A stretch of DNA of 64,000 nt from Actinophytocola sp963840275 (lineage in GTDB: Bacteria > Actinomycetota > Actinomycetes > Mycobacteriales > Pseudonocardiaceae), in the NCBI GenBank assembly GCA_963840275.1, contig CAWIYK010000007.1:992001-1056000 (forward strand), in the 5' to 3' direction. Below are positions 32,847 through 40,904 of the stretch, piece after piece. Each line of letters opens with the position of its first letter. Position 1 is the first letter of the stretch. The notes beneath the pieces are model-generated. The model was not told where the DNA came from, did not search any database, and saw only the letters and a list, made by a program, of their open reading frames with translations. A program made the translations under genes and the position numbers.

Positions 32847-34069
32847 GACGGCTCACCAGGTCGACGCTCGCCGGGCACGCGCTGCCCGACGGCCGGGTCG
32901 GCATCGTCCATCTCGGGCTCGGCGCGTTCCACCGTGCCCACCAGGCGGTGCTCACCCAGCGGGCGATGCTGGCGGCCGGCGGCGACTGGTCGATCTGCGC
33001 GGTCGCGCAACGCAACCACCGCGTCCGGGACGCGTTGCGACCGCAGGACAACCTGTTCACGGTCGCGGAACGGGACGCGGCAGGCGAGCGGCTCGAGGTG
33101 GTGGGCAGCATCCGGGAGGTGCTGCTCGCCACGCGCGAACCGGAGCGGCTCACCGCGCTGCTGTCCGCCGTGGACATCCACATCGTGACGATCACGGCGA
33201 CCGAGGCGGCCTACCGTCCCGACGGCGTGGTGGTCGAACAGCTGGTCCGCGGGCTGCGGGCCCGTCGCGCGCACGACGCCGGCCTGACCGTGCTCTCGTG
33301 TGACAACGTGCCGGACAACGGCCGGCTGCTCGCGCGGCTGGTCCGGGACGCGAGCGAGCCGGCGCTGTGGGACTGGGTCCAGCGCCGCGTCACGTTCCCG
33401 TCCAGCGTGGTGGACCAGATCGTGCCGGCGACCACCGACGCCGACCTGCGTGCGGTCGCGGACGGGTTGGGGCTGACCGACCGCGCCGCGGTGGTCGGCG
33501 AGCCGTACCGGCAGTGGGTGATCGAGGACCGGTTCGCCGGCCCGCGCCCGGCGTGGGAGCGGGCCGGCGTGCGGTTCGTGTCCGACGTCGGGCCGCACCA
33601 GAAGGCCAAGCTGCGGCTGGTCAACGGCACGCACTCGGCGCTCGCGTACCTCGGCATGCTCGCCGGCTGCGAGAGCACGGCGGAGGTCGTCGCCCGGCCG
33701 GAGTTCGCCGCCTTCGCGGTGCGGCTGGTGCGCGAGGAGACCGGTCGAGGTCTGAACGCGAACCCGGAGGCGCTGCTGGCCAGGTTCGCGAACCCGAGGA
33801 TCACCCACCGGCTCGCGCAGATCGGCGCGGACGGTCCGCACAAGCTGCCGCAGCGGCTGCTCGCGCCGGCCGCGGAGATCATCGCGGCCGGCGGGGAACC
33901 GAGGCTGATCTGCCTCGCGCTGGCCGGGTTCCTGCGCCACCAACGACTGTCCACACTGGACTTTCTGCCGGTCGCGCTGCGGGAGTCCGCGGTGTTCCAG
34001 GACCTGATGACCGACGCGCTCGCGCGGCTGGAGTCCGACGGCGTGCTCGCGACACTGAGGAGGCTGTAG
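32843..34069 (+). CDS. Mannitol dehydrogenase family protein (uronate/polyol oxidoreductase)
   Basis: This is a 408-residue protein. The N-terminal Rossmann part has VGIVHLGLGAFHRAHQAV (the family's GxGxFhRaHq motif), and the C-terminal helical catalytic part has KLRLVNGTH (KxxxxNxxH, near residue 256). This signature is shared by mannitol dehydrogenase, fructuronate reductase UxuB, tagaturonate reductase and arabinitol dehydrogenase. The GTG at 32843 overlaps the transporter stop by 4 nt; ORF extension into the transporter gene is a shadow. In this context a hexuronate/aldonate oxidoreductase is more likely than mannitol use, but this is inference. Confidence 0.87.
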   Translation: MRRLTRSTLAGHALPDGRVGIVHLGLGAFHRAHQAVLTQRAMLAAGGDWSICAVAQRNHRVRDALRPQDNLFTVAERDAAGERLEVVGSIREVLLATREPERLTALLSAVDIHIVTITATEAAYRPDGVVVEQLVRGLRARRAHDAGLTVLSCDNVPDNGRLLARLVRDASEPALWDWVQRRVTFPSSVVDQIVPATTDADLRAVADGLGLTDRAAVVGEPYRQWVIEDRFAGPRPAWERAGVRFVSDVGPHQKAKLRLVNGTHSALAYLGMLAGCESTAEVVARPEFAAFAVRLVREETGRGLNANPEALLARFANPRITHRLAQIGADGPHKLPQRLLAPAAEIIAAGGEPRLICLALAGFLRHQRLSTLDFLPVALRESAVFQDLMTDALARLESDGVLATLRRL

Positions 34070-34825
34070 ATGGAGCTGGCGGACACGGTCGCGGTGATCA
34101 CGGGCGGTGGCACGGGAATCGGCCGCGCGACCGCGTTGGCGCTCGCCGGCGCCGGCGCCGCCGGGGTGGTCGTGAACTACTCCCGGTCGGCGGCCGAGGC
34201 CGAGTCGGTGGTCGCCGAGCTGAGCTGTCCCGCGCTCGCCGTGCGGGCCGACGTGTCCTCCGACGAGCAGGTGCGCGCGCTGGCCGCGGCCGCGCTCGAC
34301 CGGTTCGGCCGCGTCGATGTGCTGGTCAACAACGCGGCGACGACGTACCGGGTGCCGCACGCGGACCTCGACGGCCTCACCGACGAGGCGTTCGCGCACG
34401 TGCTCGACGTGAACGTGATCGGCCCGTTCCGGGTGACGCGCGCGTTCGCCGAGCCGCTGCGCTCGGCGGGCGGCGCGGTCGTGAACATCGCGTCGATCTC
34501 GGGCTACCGTGCCGGCGGCTCGTCGATCGCCTACGGCGTCAGCAAGGCGGCGCTCCTGCAGCTGACCAGGAACCTGGCGGTGGCGCTGTCGCCGGAGGTG
34601 CGGGTGAACGCGGTCGCTCCCGGCACGGTCGCCACCCGCTGGCAGACCGATGCGCACGGCGTGGCCGGCTTCGAGGCCAAGGCCGCGGCGGAACGCGAGG
34701 TGGTGCCGCTGCGCGCGACCGCGGACCCGGAGCACGTCGCGCAGGCCGTGCTCGGCCTGCTGTCCATGGACCTGGTCACCGGCGAGACGGTCATCCTCGA
34801 CGGCGGAAAGCACGTGACCTACTAG
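34070..34825 (+). CDS. Short-chain dehydrogenase/reductase (SDR), classical type
   Basis: This is a 251-residue protein with TGGGTGIGR (cofactor glycine motif, residues 11-19), LVNNAAT, the catalytic Ser in NIASISG, and YxxxK at Tyr155-Lys159 (YGVSK). A PGTVAT loop follows. The ATG immediately follows the TAG of the previous gene (TAGATG), so it is the last gene of the four-gene operon. It ends tail-to-tail with the EEP gene, sharing a CTAG. It probably oxidises or reduces a hydroxyl of the same sugar-derived substrate. Confidence 0.9.
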   Translation: MELADTVAVITGGGTGIGRATALALAGAGAAGVVVNYSRSAAEAESVVAELSCPALAVRADVSSDEQVRALAAAALDRFGRVDVLVNNAATTYRVPHADLDGLTDEAFAHVLDVNVIGPFRVTRAFAEPLRSAGGAVVNIASISGYRAGGSSIAYGVSKAALLQLTRNLAVALSPEVRVNAVAPGTVATRWQTDAHGVAGFEAKAAAEREVVPLRATADPEHVAQAVLGLLSMDLVTGETVILDGGKHVTY

Positions 34826-35976
34826 AGATCCAGCTCCACGACCACCGCCGCGTGGTCGGACGCCTGCTGGCTGCTGTCCTTCATCTCGTCGTAGGTCTCC
34901 CAGGCCGTCGGGCGCGTCGCGCGGGTGCCCCACAGCCCCTTGCGGAACAGGCGCCCGGACCGGAACCGCGGCTGCAGCGACCGCGACACCAGCAGGTAGT
35001 CCAGCCGGTTGCGGATGCCGCACGAGTCGAAGGTGCCGAGCGGCTCGCCCGTCTCGAAGCCGGGCAGCTCGTAGCACGACACCAGCGGGCCGGCCGGGTC
35101 GAACAGCACCTTCAGGTTCGGGGCCGGCTTTTCCGCGCTCGGCTGGCCCTCGTTGAGGTCGCCCAGCACGATCACGTTCTTGCCCGCCGCCACCAGCTCG
35201 TCGGCGATCCGGCGCACCTCCTTGGCCTGCCTCTTGCGCTTCGGCCCGCCGCCGCCGGACTGCGACTTGAAGTGGTTCACGAGCACGTGCACGGTCTCAC
35301 CGGACGGCGTGCGGATCTCGTACTGCGGGCAGTCCCGCGAGAACACCGGGCCGCCGCGGTCCTTGACGTCCACATTGGACCGGATGGACTCGATCTCGAA
35401 GCCCTTCTTGGTCATGATGCCGACGTCGATGCCGCGGTCGTCGTTGCCGTCGACCAGCATCACGTGGTCGTAGCGCCCGCCGAGCAGCTCCTTGTTGAGC
35501 CGGATCAGCGACGGCCGGTCCTCGGCCTCCACGATCGCGATGACGTCCGCGTCGATCTCGCGGATCACCCGCGCCGTGGTGCGCGTGCCGGCCTCGTCGG
35601 TGGCCTCGGTGGCGAGCTCGACCCAGCCGATCCAGTCGTCCCGGCCGGTCGCGGTGATCTCGACGTCCTGCGTCGGGTCCCTCGGCTCGCGGTCGAAGGT
35701 GCCGCGGTTCTTGCGCAGCCACGCCCACCTCGGCGCCTGCGACTGCTTGCGCCGCACCGCGCCCTGCGCGTTGACCGCGTAGATGTCCAGCGCCACCAAC
35801 AGCTCCCGCATCCGCGCGGTGTCGTCGGGGGTGTAGTCGGCCTTCCCGGCCAGCGCGTTGAACTCGTGGTACGCGCTCAGCACCGGCTCACCGGCCGCCG
35901 GGTCGGTCAGGTCGAACGCCTTCGGCCGCGCGAACAGGTTCTCGACGTTGAAGGACGCCACCACCATTTTCGCCAT
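34822..35976 (-). CDS. Endonuclease/exonuclease/phosphatase family protein
   Basis: This 384-residue protein has EEP-fold motifs in order: VVASFNVENLF (metal/Asn), DADVIAIVEAED (catalytic Glu), VHVLVNHFKSQ (catalytic His), NVIVLGDLNEG (Asp/Asn), RLDYLLVS and the C-terminal SDHAAV. All expected catalytic residues are present. It has no signal peptide, so it probably acts in the cytoplasm on a phosphodiester substrate, but the substrate (nucleic acid, lipid or other) cannot be told. Two sections (about 40-120) extend the fold compared with ExoIII. A hairpin separates it from the gene upstream. Confidence 0.87.
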   Translation of the reverse strand: MAKMVVASFNVENLFARPKAFDLTDPAAGEPVLSAYHEFNALAGKADYTPDDTARMRELLVALDIYAVNAQGAVRRKQSQAPRWAWLRKNRGTFDREPRDPTQDVEITATGRDDWIGWVELATEATDEAGTRTTARVIREIDADVIAIVEAEDRPSLIRLNKELLGGRYDHVMLVDGNDDRGIDVGIMTKKGFEIESIRSNVDVKDRGGPVFSRDCPQYEIRTPSGETVHVLVNHFKSQSGGGGPKRKRQAKEVRRIADELVAAGKNVIVLGDLNEGQPSAEKPAPNLKVLFDPAGPLVSCYELPGFETGEPLGTFDSCGIRNRLDYLLVSRSLQPRFRSGRLFRKGLWGTRATRPTAWETYDEMKDSSQQASDHAAVVVELDL

Positions 35977-35994
35977 ACCAGAGACGTCGCGCCT

Positions 35995-36015
35995 GGGCCG
36001 TCCGCGATACGGCCC
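35995..36015 (-). terminator. Hairpin directly after the TIGR03086 gene
   Basis: GGGCCGT (35995-36001) and ACGGCCC (36009-36015) form a perfect 7-bp stem with a 7-nt loop that abuts the stop codon at 36016. It probably ends the sigG transcript before the EEP gene. Confidence 0.5.
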
Positions 36016-36603
36016 CTACGGATGCCGGCCCAGAAGTGCGACCAACCGGTCGCCTGGCGCTGCCCCGAAAGGCGCAGCGACCGGCGGCGCGAACCGCGTC
36101 GGCCGGTCCGCTCCGGTCACCAGCAGCGGTGACAGGTCGATCATCTCCTCGGCGAGGCCCGCCGGGATCGGCCGGTCCGCGCCGCACGCCCGCGCCACGT
36201 CCCAGCCGTGCACGGCGACCTCGAACGCGCCGGTGCTCGTGAGGACCGCGGCGGTCAGCACCAGCTCGCCGACGTCGATCTCCTTGCGCGGCGCCGGTGC
36301 CGCCCACGCGCCGACCAGTCGGGTGGCCCGGTCCCGCAGCACGGCGACCGGGTCGACCGACGCGGCGGCCGCGTAGTCGCCGGAGTCCGGGAACACCCGG
36401 CTGAGCACGGCGGCCTCGTGCAGCGCGAGCAGCGAGTCGTTGAGGTGGTCGAGCAACGCGCGCAGGTCCCACTCCGCGCACGGCGTCGGCCGGGACAGGC
36501 ACTGCGGCGTGACCGCGTCGAGGCTGCCCAGCGTGTAGTCGACGGCCCGCTCCAGCAGCCCGACGCCGCCGAGCAGCGGTGCCAGCCCGGTCTCGTCGGT
36601 CAC
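36016..36603 (-). CDS. TIGR03086 family metal-binding protein (mycothiol-dependent isomerase N-terminal fold)
   Basis: This 195-residue protein with the DinB-like fold reads LLERAVDYTLGSLDAVTPQ, RPTPCAEWDLRALLDHLNDS and a C-terminal AFEVAVHGWDVARACG with the ligand histidine. The family name comes from actinobacterial proteins related to the N-terminal domain of mycothiol-dependent maleylpyruvate isomerase. The GTG at 36603 overlaps the sigma-factor stop by 4 nt (GTGA), so it is co-transcribed with and coupled to sigG. It may carry out a thiol-dependent detoxification step in the same response; this is inference. Confidence 0.82.
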   Translation of the reverse strand: MTDETGLAPLLGGVGLLERAVDYTLGSLDAVTPQCLSRPTPCAEWDLRALLDHLNDSLLALHEAAVLSRVFPDSGDYAAAASVDPVAVLRDRATRLVGAWAAPAPRKEIDVGELVLTAAVLTSTGAFEVAVHGWDVARACGADRPIPAGLAEEMIDLSPLLVTGADRPTRFAPPVAAPFGAAPGDRLVALLGRHP

Positions 36604-37589
36604 CGCGAGCTCGGCAGGCCGAAGGTGTCGAACAGGCGCAGGTCGAAGAACGACACGACGTGTGAGAACACCGAGCCGGACACGGTGAACACCTGCAGGC
36701 TGAACGGCAGGAACTCCTGGCCGCCGGCCGCGCGCAGGTACATTCCGAGCGCGGGTTCGCCGTTGGCCTCGGTGAACGCGAACCGGAAGTCGCCGGGGCC
36801 GCCGGGACACTGGCCGGTCAGGTGCCGCGCGACCTGCTCCGGCCCGCGGAACCAGGTCGAGAACGGCGGCATCTCCCACACCGCGTCCTCGGCGAGCAGC
36901 CGCACGATCGCCGCGACGTCCTTCCGCTCGAACGCGGCGACGTACCGCTCGAGCAGCGCACGCTTGTCCTCCGCCGTCGGCTCGACGACCTCGTCCTGCT
37001 TGGGCGCGACCTCGTCGAGCTGGGCGCGGGCCCGCTGCAGCGCGCTGTTCACCGCGGCCGTCGTCGTGTCGAGCAGCTCGGCGACCTCGGCCGCGCGCCA
37101 CGCGAGCACGTCACGCAGGATCAGGACCGCGCGCTGCCTGGCCGGCAGGTGCTGCAGGGCGGCGACGAACGCGAGCCGCATGCTCTCCCGCGCCGTGACG
37201 ATCGCGGCCGGATCCGCGTCGTCGGTGGCCTCGACGCCGCCGGGCATCGGCTCCAGCCACGGCACGTCGTCGCGGACGTCGAGCGGCTGGCCGCCGCCCT
37301 CGCTGGGGCCGCCGAGCCCGGTCGGCAGCGGCCGCCGGCCCCGGCTCTCCAGCGCGGTGAGGCAGGCGCTCGTCGCGATCCGGTACAGCCAGGTGCGCAG
37401 TGTCGAACGGCCCTCGAACCGGTCGTAGGCCCGCCAGGCGCGCAGCATCGTCTCCTGCACGAGGTCCTCCGCGTCGTGCACCGAGCCGAGCATCCGGTAG
37501 CAGTGCGCGAGCAGCTCCCTGCGGTACGGGTCCGCCTGCCTGAGGAAGTCCGGTCCGGCGGGGTTGTCGGTGACGGTCACGACCCACAT
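36600..37589 (-). CDS. sigG: ECF sigma factor, SigG-like, with SnoaL-like C-terminal domain
   Basis: This is a 329-residue protein. Sigma-70 region 2 (about residues 20-90) reads YRRELLAHCYRMLGSVHDAE, DLVQETMLRAWRAYDRFEGR, STLRTWLYRIATSACL. Region 4 (about 150-200) reads LQHLPARQRAVLILRDVLAW, AAEVAELLDTTTAAVNSALQ. A C-terminal NTF2/SnoaL-like domain (about 205-329) reads ALLERYVAAFERKDVAAIVR, AVWEMPPFSTWFRG. The order and sequence match mycobacterial SigG and the TIGR02960 group, which lack a classic anti-sigma factor and are thought to be controlled by their own C-terminal domain. The ATG at 37589 has GGAGG upstream; a GTG at 37580 is possible. It is transcribed from one of two mirrored promoters. 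Confidence 0.88.
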   Translation of the reverse strand: MWVVTVTDNPAGPDFLRQADPYRRELLAHCYRMLGSVHDAEDLVQETMLRAWRAYDRFEGRSTLRTWLYRIATSACLTALESRGRRPLPTGLGGPSEGGGQPLDVRDDVPWLEPMPGGVEATDDADPAAIVTARESMRLAFVAALQHLPARQRAVLILRDVLAWRAAEVAELLDTTTAAVNSALQRARAQLDEVAPKQDEVVEPTAEDKRALLERYVAAFERKDVAAIVRLLAEDAVWEMPPFSTWFRGPEQVARHLTGQCPGGPGDFRFAFTEANGEPALGMYLRAAGGQEFLPFSLQVFTVSGSVFSHVVSFFDLRLFDTFGLPSSR

Positions 37590-37605
37590 CCTCTCTGCCT
37601 CCACC

Positions 37606-37680
37606 GGTACAGACCGGCGCGGCGCCCGGAACTCATCGGTCCCGGCCCGATGAGTTTTCCACGGGAAGAAGGTCCATACC
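37606..37680. promoter_or_regulatory. Mirrored divergent ECF-type promoters for sigG and the MFS gene
   Basis: The perfect inverted repeat AACTCATCGG (37630-37639) / CCGATGAGTT (37647-37656) supplies the same CCGATGAGTT on both strands. Exactly 14 bp further on, each side has GGTC-N-R-TACC: GGTCCATACC at 37671-37680 on the plus strand and GGTCTGTACC (complement of 37606-37615) on the minus strand. This is read as two back-to-back -35/-10 pairs with identical spacing, one firing toward sigG and one toward the MFS exporter. Confidence 0.7.
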
Positions 37681-37757
37681 GATGTCGAGAACGAGCGGGC
37701 CCGTTCCGACTCCCTGCCGAAAGCGCCACCCGACTTGTCCCGGAAGGACCAGTAGAC

Positions 37758-39311
37758 ATGGACATCCAGAGCAAAGCCGGCCGACGCGAATGGATCGGGC
37801 TCGCCGTGCTCGCCCTGCCGACGCTGCTCGCCTCGCTGGACATGAGCGTGCTGTTCCTCGCGCTGCCGCACCTGGCCGCCGACCTGCACGCGGACAGCAC
37901 GGAGCAGCTGTGGATCCTCGACATCTACGGGTTCATGCTCGCCGGCTTCCTCGTCACCATGGGCACGCTCGGCGACCGGATCGGGCGCAGGCGGCTGCTG
38001 ATGTTCGGCGCGTCCGCGTTCGGGGTCGCCTCGGTCGTGGCGGCGTGGTCGTCCAGCGCGGAGATGCTGATCGCGGCCCGTGCGGTCCTCGGGATCGCCG
38101 GCGCGACGCTCATGCCCTCGACGCTCGCGCTGATCCGCAACATGTTCCACGACGCGAAACAGCGCGGGGCCGCGATCGCCGTGTGGATGAGCTGTTTCAT
38201 GGTCGGCACCGCGATCGGCCCGCTGATCGGCGGCGCGATGCTCGAGCTGTTCTGGTGGGGCTCGGTGTTCCTGCTCGCCGTGCCGGTGATGGCGGTCCTG
38301 CTGACGGCCGCGCCCGCGCTGCTGCCGGAGTACCGCGACGAGTCCGCCGGCCGGGTGGACCTGGCCAGCGTGGCGCTCTCGCTCGCCGCGATCCTGCCGG
38401 TGATCTACGGGCTGAAGGAGTCCGCGCGGCTCGGCGCGATCGAGGTGGCGCCGGTGGTCGCGGTGCTGGCCGGGCTCGGGTTCGGCGCGGTGTTCGTGTC
38501 CAGGCAGCGGATGTTGGCGCGCACCGAGGGCCGCTCGCCGCTGCTGGACCTGCGCCTGTTCGCGGACCGGTCGTTCCGCTCCTGCATGGTGATCATGTTC
38601 TGCGGCGCGGTCGTGATGTCCGGGACGTTCTTCTTCATCCCCACCTACCTGCAGCTGGTCGTCGGTCTCTCGCCGCTGCACGCCGGGCTGTGGATGCTGC
38701 CGCAGGCGGTCGCGATGATCGGCTCGACGCAGCTCACGCCGGTGCTGGCCCGCAGGTTCCGGCCGGCGCACCTGATGGCCGTCGCGCTGTCGGTCGCCGC
38801 GCTCGGCTGTGTGCTGCTGGCGTTCGTCGACGTGTCCGGCGGGCTGCCGCTGCTGGTCACCGGCTTCCTGCTGGCGTGCGTCGGCGTCGCGCCGCCGACC
38901 ATGGTCGGGACCGAGCTGCTGATCACGTCGGTCGCGCCGGAGAAGGCCGGGTCCGCCGCGTCGGTGTCGGAGACCAGCAACGAGCTGGGCATCGCGCTGG
39001 GCCTCGCGATTCTGGGCAGCGTCGGGACGATCGTGTACCGCGGCGGCGTGTCGGTGCCCGTCGAGGCACCGGCGGCGGCGGGGGAGAGCATGGCCGGGGC
39101 GACCGCCGCGGCGCCGGACCTCGCGCCGTCGGTCGCTGCCGAGCTGATGGACAGCGCGCGGGCGGCGTTCACGTCCGGTCTGAACACCGTCACCGCGGCC
39201 GGCGCGGTCCTGTTCGCCGCGATCGCGGTGGTCGCGCTGGTGACGCTGCGACACCGGCCGGTCCCGGCCGAGGTGTCGGCCCCTGCTGAGGAGCCGGTGC
39301 CGGTCGGCTGA
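37758..39311 (+). CDS. DHA2-family (EmrB/QacA-like) MFS drug exporter
   Basis: This is a 517-residue, 14-segment transporter. It begins WIGLAVLALPTLLASLDMSV, followed by FLALPHLAADL, LWILDIYGFMLAGFLVTMG, loop motif LGDRIGRRRLLMFG and the antiporter motif C-like region GPLIGGAMLE. Length and topology match EmrB/QacA-type multidrug:H+ antiporters. The ATG at 37758 follows a GGAAGGA site; the upstream open frame is a shadow of sigG. The shared mirrored promoter with sigG indicates that the exporter belongs to the SigG regulon. Confidence 0.88.
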   Translation: MDIQSKAGRREWIGLAVLALPTLLASLDMSVLFLALPHLAADLHADSTEQLWILDIYGFMLAGFLVTMGTLGDRIGRRRLLMFGASAFGVASVVAAWSSSAEMLIAARAVLGIAGATLMPSTLALIRNMFHDAKQRGAAIAVWMSCFMVGTAIGPLIGGAMLELFWWGSVFLLAVPVMAVLLTAAPALLPEYRDESAGRVDLASVALSLAAILPVIYGLKESARLGAIEVAPVVAVLAGLGFGAVFVSRQRMLARTEGRSPLLDLRLFADRSFRSCMVIMFCGAVVMSGTFFFIPTYLQLVVGLSPLHAGLWMLPQAVAMIGSTQLTPVLARRFRPAHLMAVALSVAALGCVLLAFVDVSGGLPLLVTGFLLACVGVAPPTMVGTELLITSVAPEKAGSAASVSETSNELGIALGLAILGSVGTIVYRGGVSVPVEAPAAAGESMAGATAAAPDLAPSVAAELMDSARAAFTSGLNTVTAAGAVLFAAIAVVALVTLRHRPVPAEVSAPAEEPVPVG

Positions 39312-39387
39312 GCGGCCGGGCTGGTCTCGTTCTGCGCGCTCGCGGCCGGCGGCACGAGCCTCGCGTCGCGTGTCGGGCCGGCGGGTC

Positions 39388-39615
39388 TCAGCGGGCCTTC
39401 CCGTCGCGGAGCAGGCCGACCGACTTGTCGATTCGCCGCTGTCGAGTCTCGGGTGTCTTGGCGCCTTCGACGTTGAGCACGTGCCAGCGTTTGTTGCTGT
39501 AGGAGAGCGTCTCGAAGAACGCCAACGCCGCCGGCGCCGCCTCGAGTGCGGCCGCGAGGTCGGCCGGCACGTCGACCGTGCGCTCCTCGGTGTCCGGCTC
39601 GACCAGCACGGTCAC
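39388..39615 (-). pseudogene. Truncated YdeI/OmpD-associated (OmdA) domain protein
   Basis: A 75-codon frame from a GTG at 39615 encodes the C-terminal half of a DUF1905-OmdA protein: DLAAALEAAPAALAFFETLS, KRWHVLNVEGAKTPETRQRR, then IDKSVGLLRDGKAR. Upstream in the same frame the sequence still reads EKAGVAAGDAVTVLVE, the usual end of DUF1905, but it then runs into the 3' end of the ROK gene, where no start codon or remaining domain exists. The N-terminal half was therefore probably lost at a junction near 39650. A short functional protein cannot be excluded. Confidence 0.6.
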
Positions 39616-39652
39616 CGCGTCGCCGGCCGCGACCCCCGCCTTCTCGCTGCCA

Positions 39653-40831
39653 TCATGGCCGCCCGGCGAGGCGGTCGACCGCCTCCGGGGCGAACACCGC
39701 GGCCGCGGCGAGTCCGGCCATGCCGACGAGCGGCGCGTGCTCGCCGAGCACGGCGGGCCCGACGTCCAGCCCGTGCGCCGCCACCGCGTGCGCCTGCTGC
39801 GTCAGCGTCTCCGCGAGGCCGGTCCGGAACGGCGCGAGCGCGCCGGCCTCGCCGCCCACCCGCACGAGGTTCGGGTTGAGGATCGTCACCACGGTCGCGA
39901 GCACGGTGCCCAACAGCCGGCCCGCGTCGGTGGCGATCGCGACCGCGACCGGGTCGCCGGCCTCGACGCGGCGGACCACGTCCGGCAGCGACCGTACGCC
40001 CGCACCGCGCAGCTGCCGCACCAGCGCCGTGCCGCTGGCCAGCGCGGCGACGCACCCGCGCCGGCCGCAGCCGCACCGCTCGTCGCGGTGCTCGATGCGG
40101 ATGTGGCCGATCTCGCCGGCACAGCCGGTCGCGCCGCGGTGCACGCTGCCGCGGATCACGACACCGGCGCCGATGCCGGTGCCGACGGCCACACCGAGCA
40201 CGGTCGCCCGCCGGCTCCCGGTCGCCAGGTACTCGCCGTACGCCAACGCGTTCGCGTCGTTCTCGAGCTGCACGTCCACCCCGAACCCGTCGGCGAAGGT
40301 GTCCCGCAGCGGCTGGTCGCGCCACGCCGCCATCGTCGGCGGCATGATCGAGATGCCGGTGGCCTGGTCGAGCTGACCCGGCACGGCGAGCCCGACGGCC
40401 GCGAGGTCGGCGCCGCGGCCGAGGTCGGACAGCTGCCGGCGGGCGGTGTCGAGCAGCCACGGCAGCACGTGTCCCGGCTCGTGGCCGAGCGGCAGCCGCT
40501 CGGTGTGCTCGACGAGGACGGTCCCCTCCAGGTCGGCGACGCCCACCGACACGTGGCTCGCGCCGAGCGACATCACCACCGCGACGCGGCTCGACCGGTC
40601 GGCCGTGAGCAGCTCGGCGCGCCGGCCGCCGCTGGACGCGTGGTGGCCCGCGGTCCTGATCAGCCGCAGCCGCGCCAACGTGTCGAGGCGCTCGACCAGC
40701 GTGGCCCTGGACAACCCGAGCCGCTGCCGCAACCCCTGACGTGTCAAGGGTCCCGAGTCCCGCAACACGGCGAGAACATTTCCCGGGGACGCGGTCCCCC
40801 CGATCGGGACCGCCTGGTTGACGTCGGCCAC
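39653..40831 (-). CDS. ROK family transcriptional regulator
   Basis: This is a 392-residue protein. An N-terminal winged HTH (about residues 12-70; SGPLTRQGLRQRLGLSRATL) precedes a ROK sugar-kinase-like domain. The zinc site is CGCGRRGC (about 236-243) and the Asp-containing LENDANALAYGEY is kept, but the phosphate loop is degenerate (SLGASHVSV instead of DxGxT), so kinase activity is doubtful. Regulators of this type (NagC, XylR, Mlc) bind sugars. The ATG at 40831 faces the glycoside hydrolase gene across 73 bp that include a perfect 17-bp palindrome, so mutual control of both genes is likely. Confidence 0.88.
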   Translation of the reverse strand: MADVNQAVPIGGTASPGNVLAVLRDSGPLTRQGLRQRLGLSRATLVERLDTLARLRLIRTAGHHASSGGRRAELLTADRSSRVAVVMSLGASHVSVGVADLEGTVLVEHTERLPLGHEPGHVLPWLLDTARRQLSDLGRGADLAAVGLAVPGQLDQATGISIMPPTMAAWRDQPLRDTFADGFGVDVQLENDANALAYGEYLATGSRRATVLGVAVGTGIGAGVVIRGSVHRGATGCAGEIGHIRIEHRDERCGCGRRGCVAALASGTALVRQLRGAGVRSLPDVVRRVEAGDPVAVAIATDAGRLLGTVLATVVTILNPNLVRVGGEAGALAPFRTGLAETLTQQAHAVAAHGLDVGPAVLGEHAPLVGMAGLAAAAVFAPEAVDRLAGRP

Positions 40832-40862
40832 GGCACCGCCCTACGTTGGTACGACCTACTTC

Positions 40863-40879
40863 TGTCTAAATATTAGACA
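40863..40879. promoter_or_regulatory. ROK operator: perfect 17-bp palindrome
   Basis: TGTCTAA-ATA-TTAGACA lies between the divergent ROK regulator and glycoside hydrolase genes. It is an AT-rich island in a GC-rich region, as expected for a NagC/XylR-type operator overlapping the promoters. It is 9 bp before the GGAGG site of the hydrolase gene, so binding would block it. Confidence 0.75.
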
Positions 40880-40904
40880 TAAGTCTCCGGAGGTGCACGG
40901 AATC

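Noticed and set aside
39653..40831. ROK sugar kinase
   Set aside because: An N-terminal HTH is present and the phosphate loop is degenerate, so a regulator is the better call.
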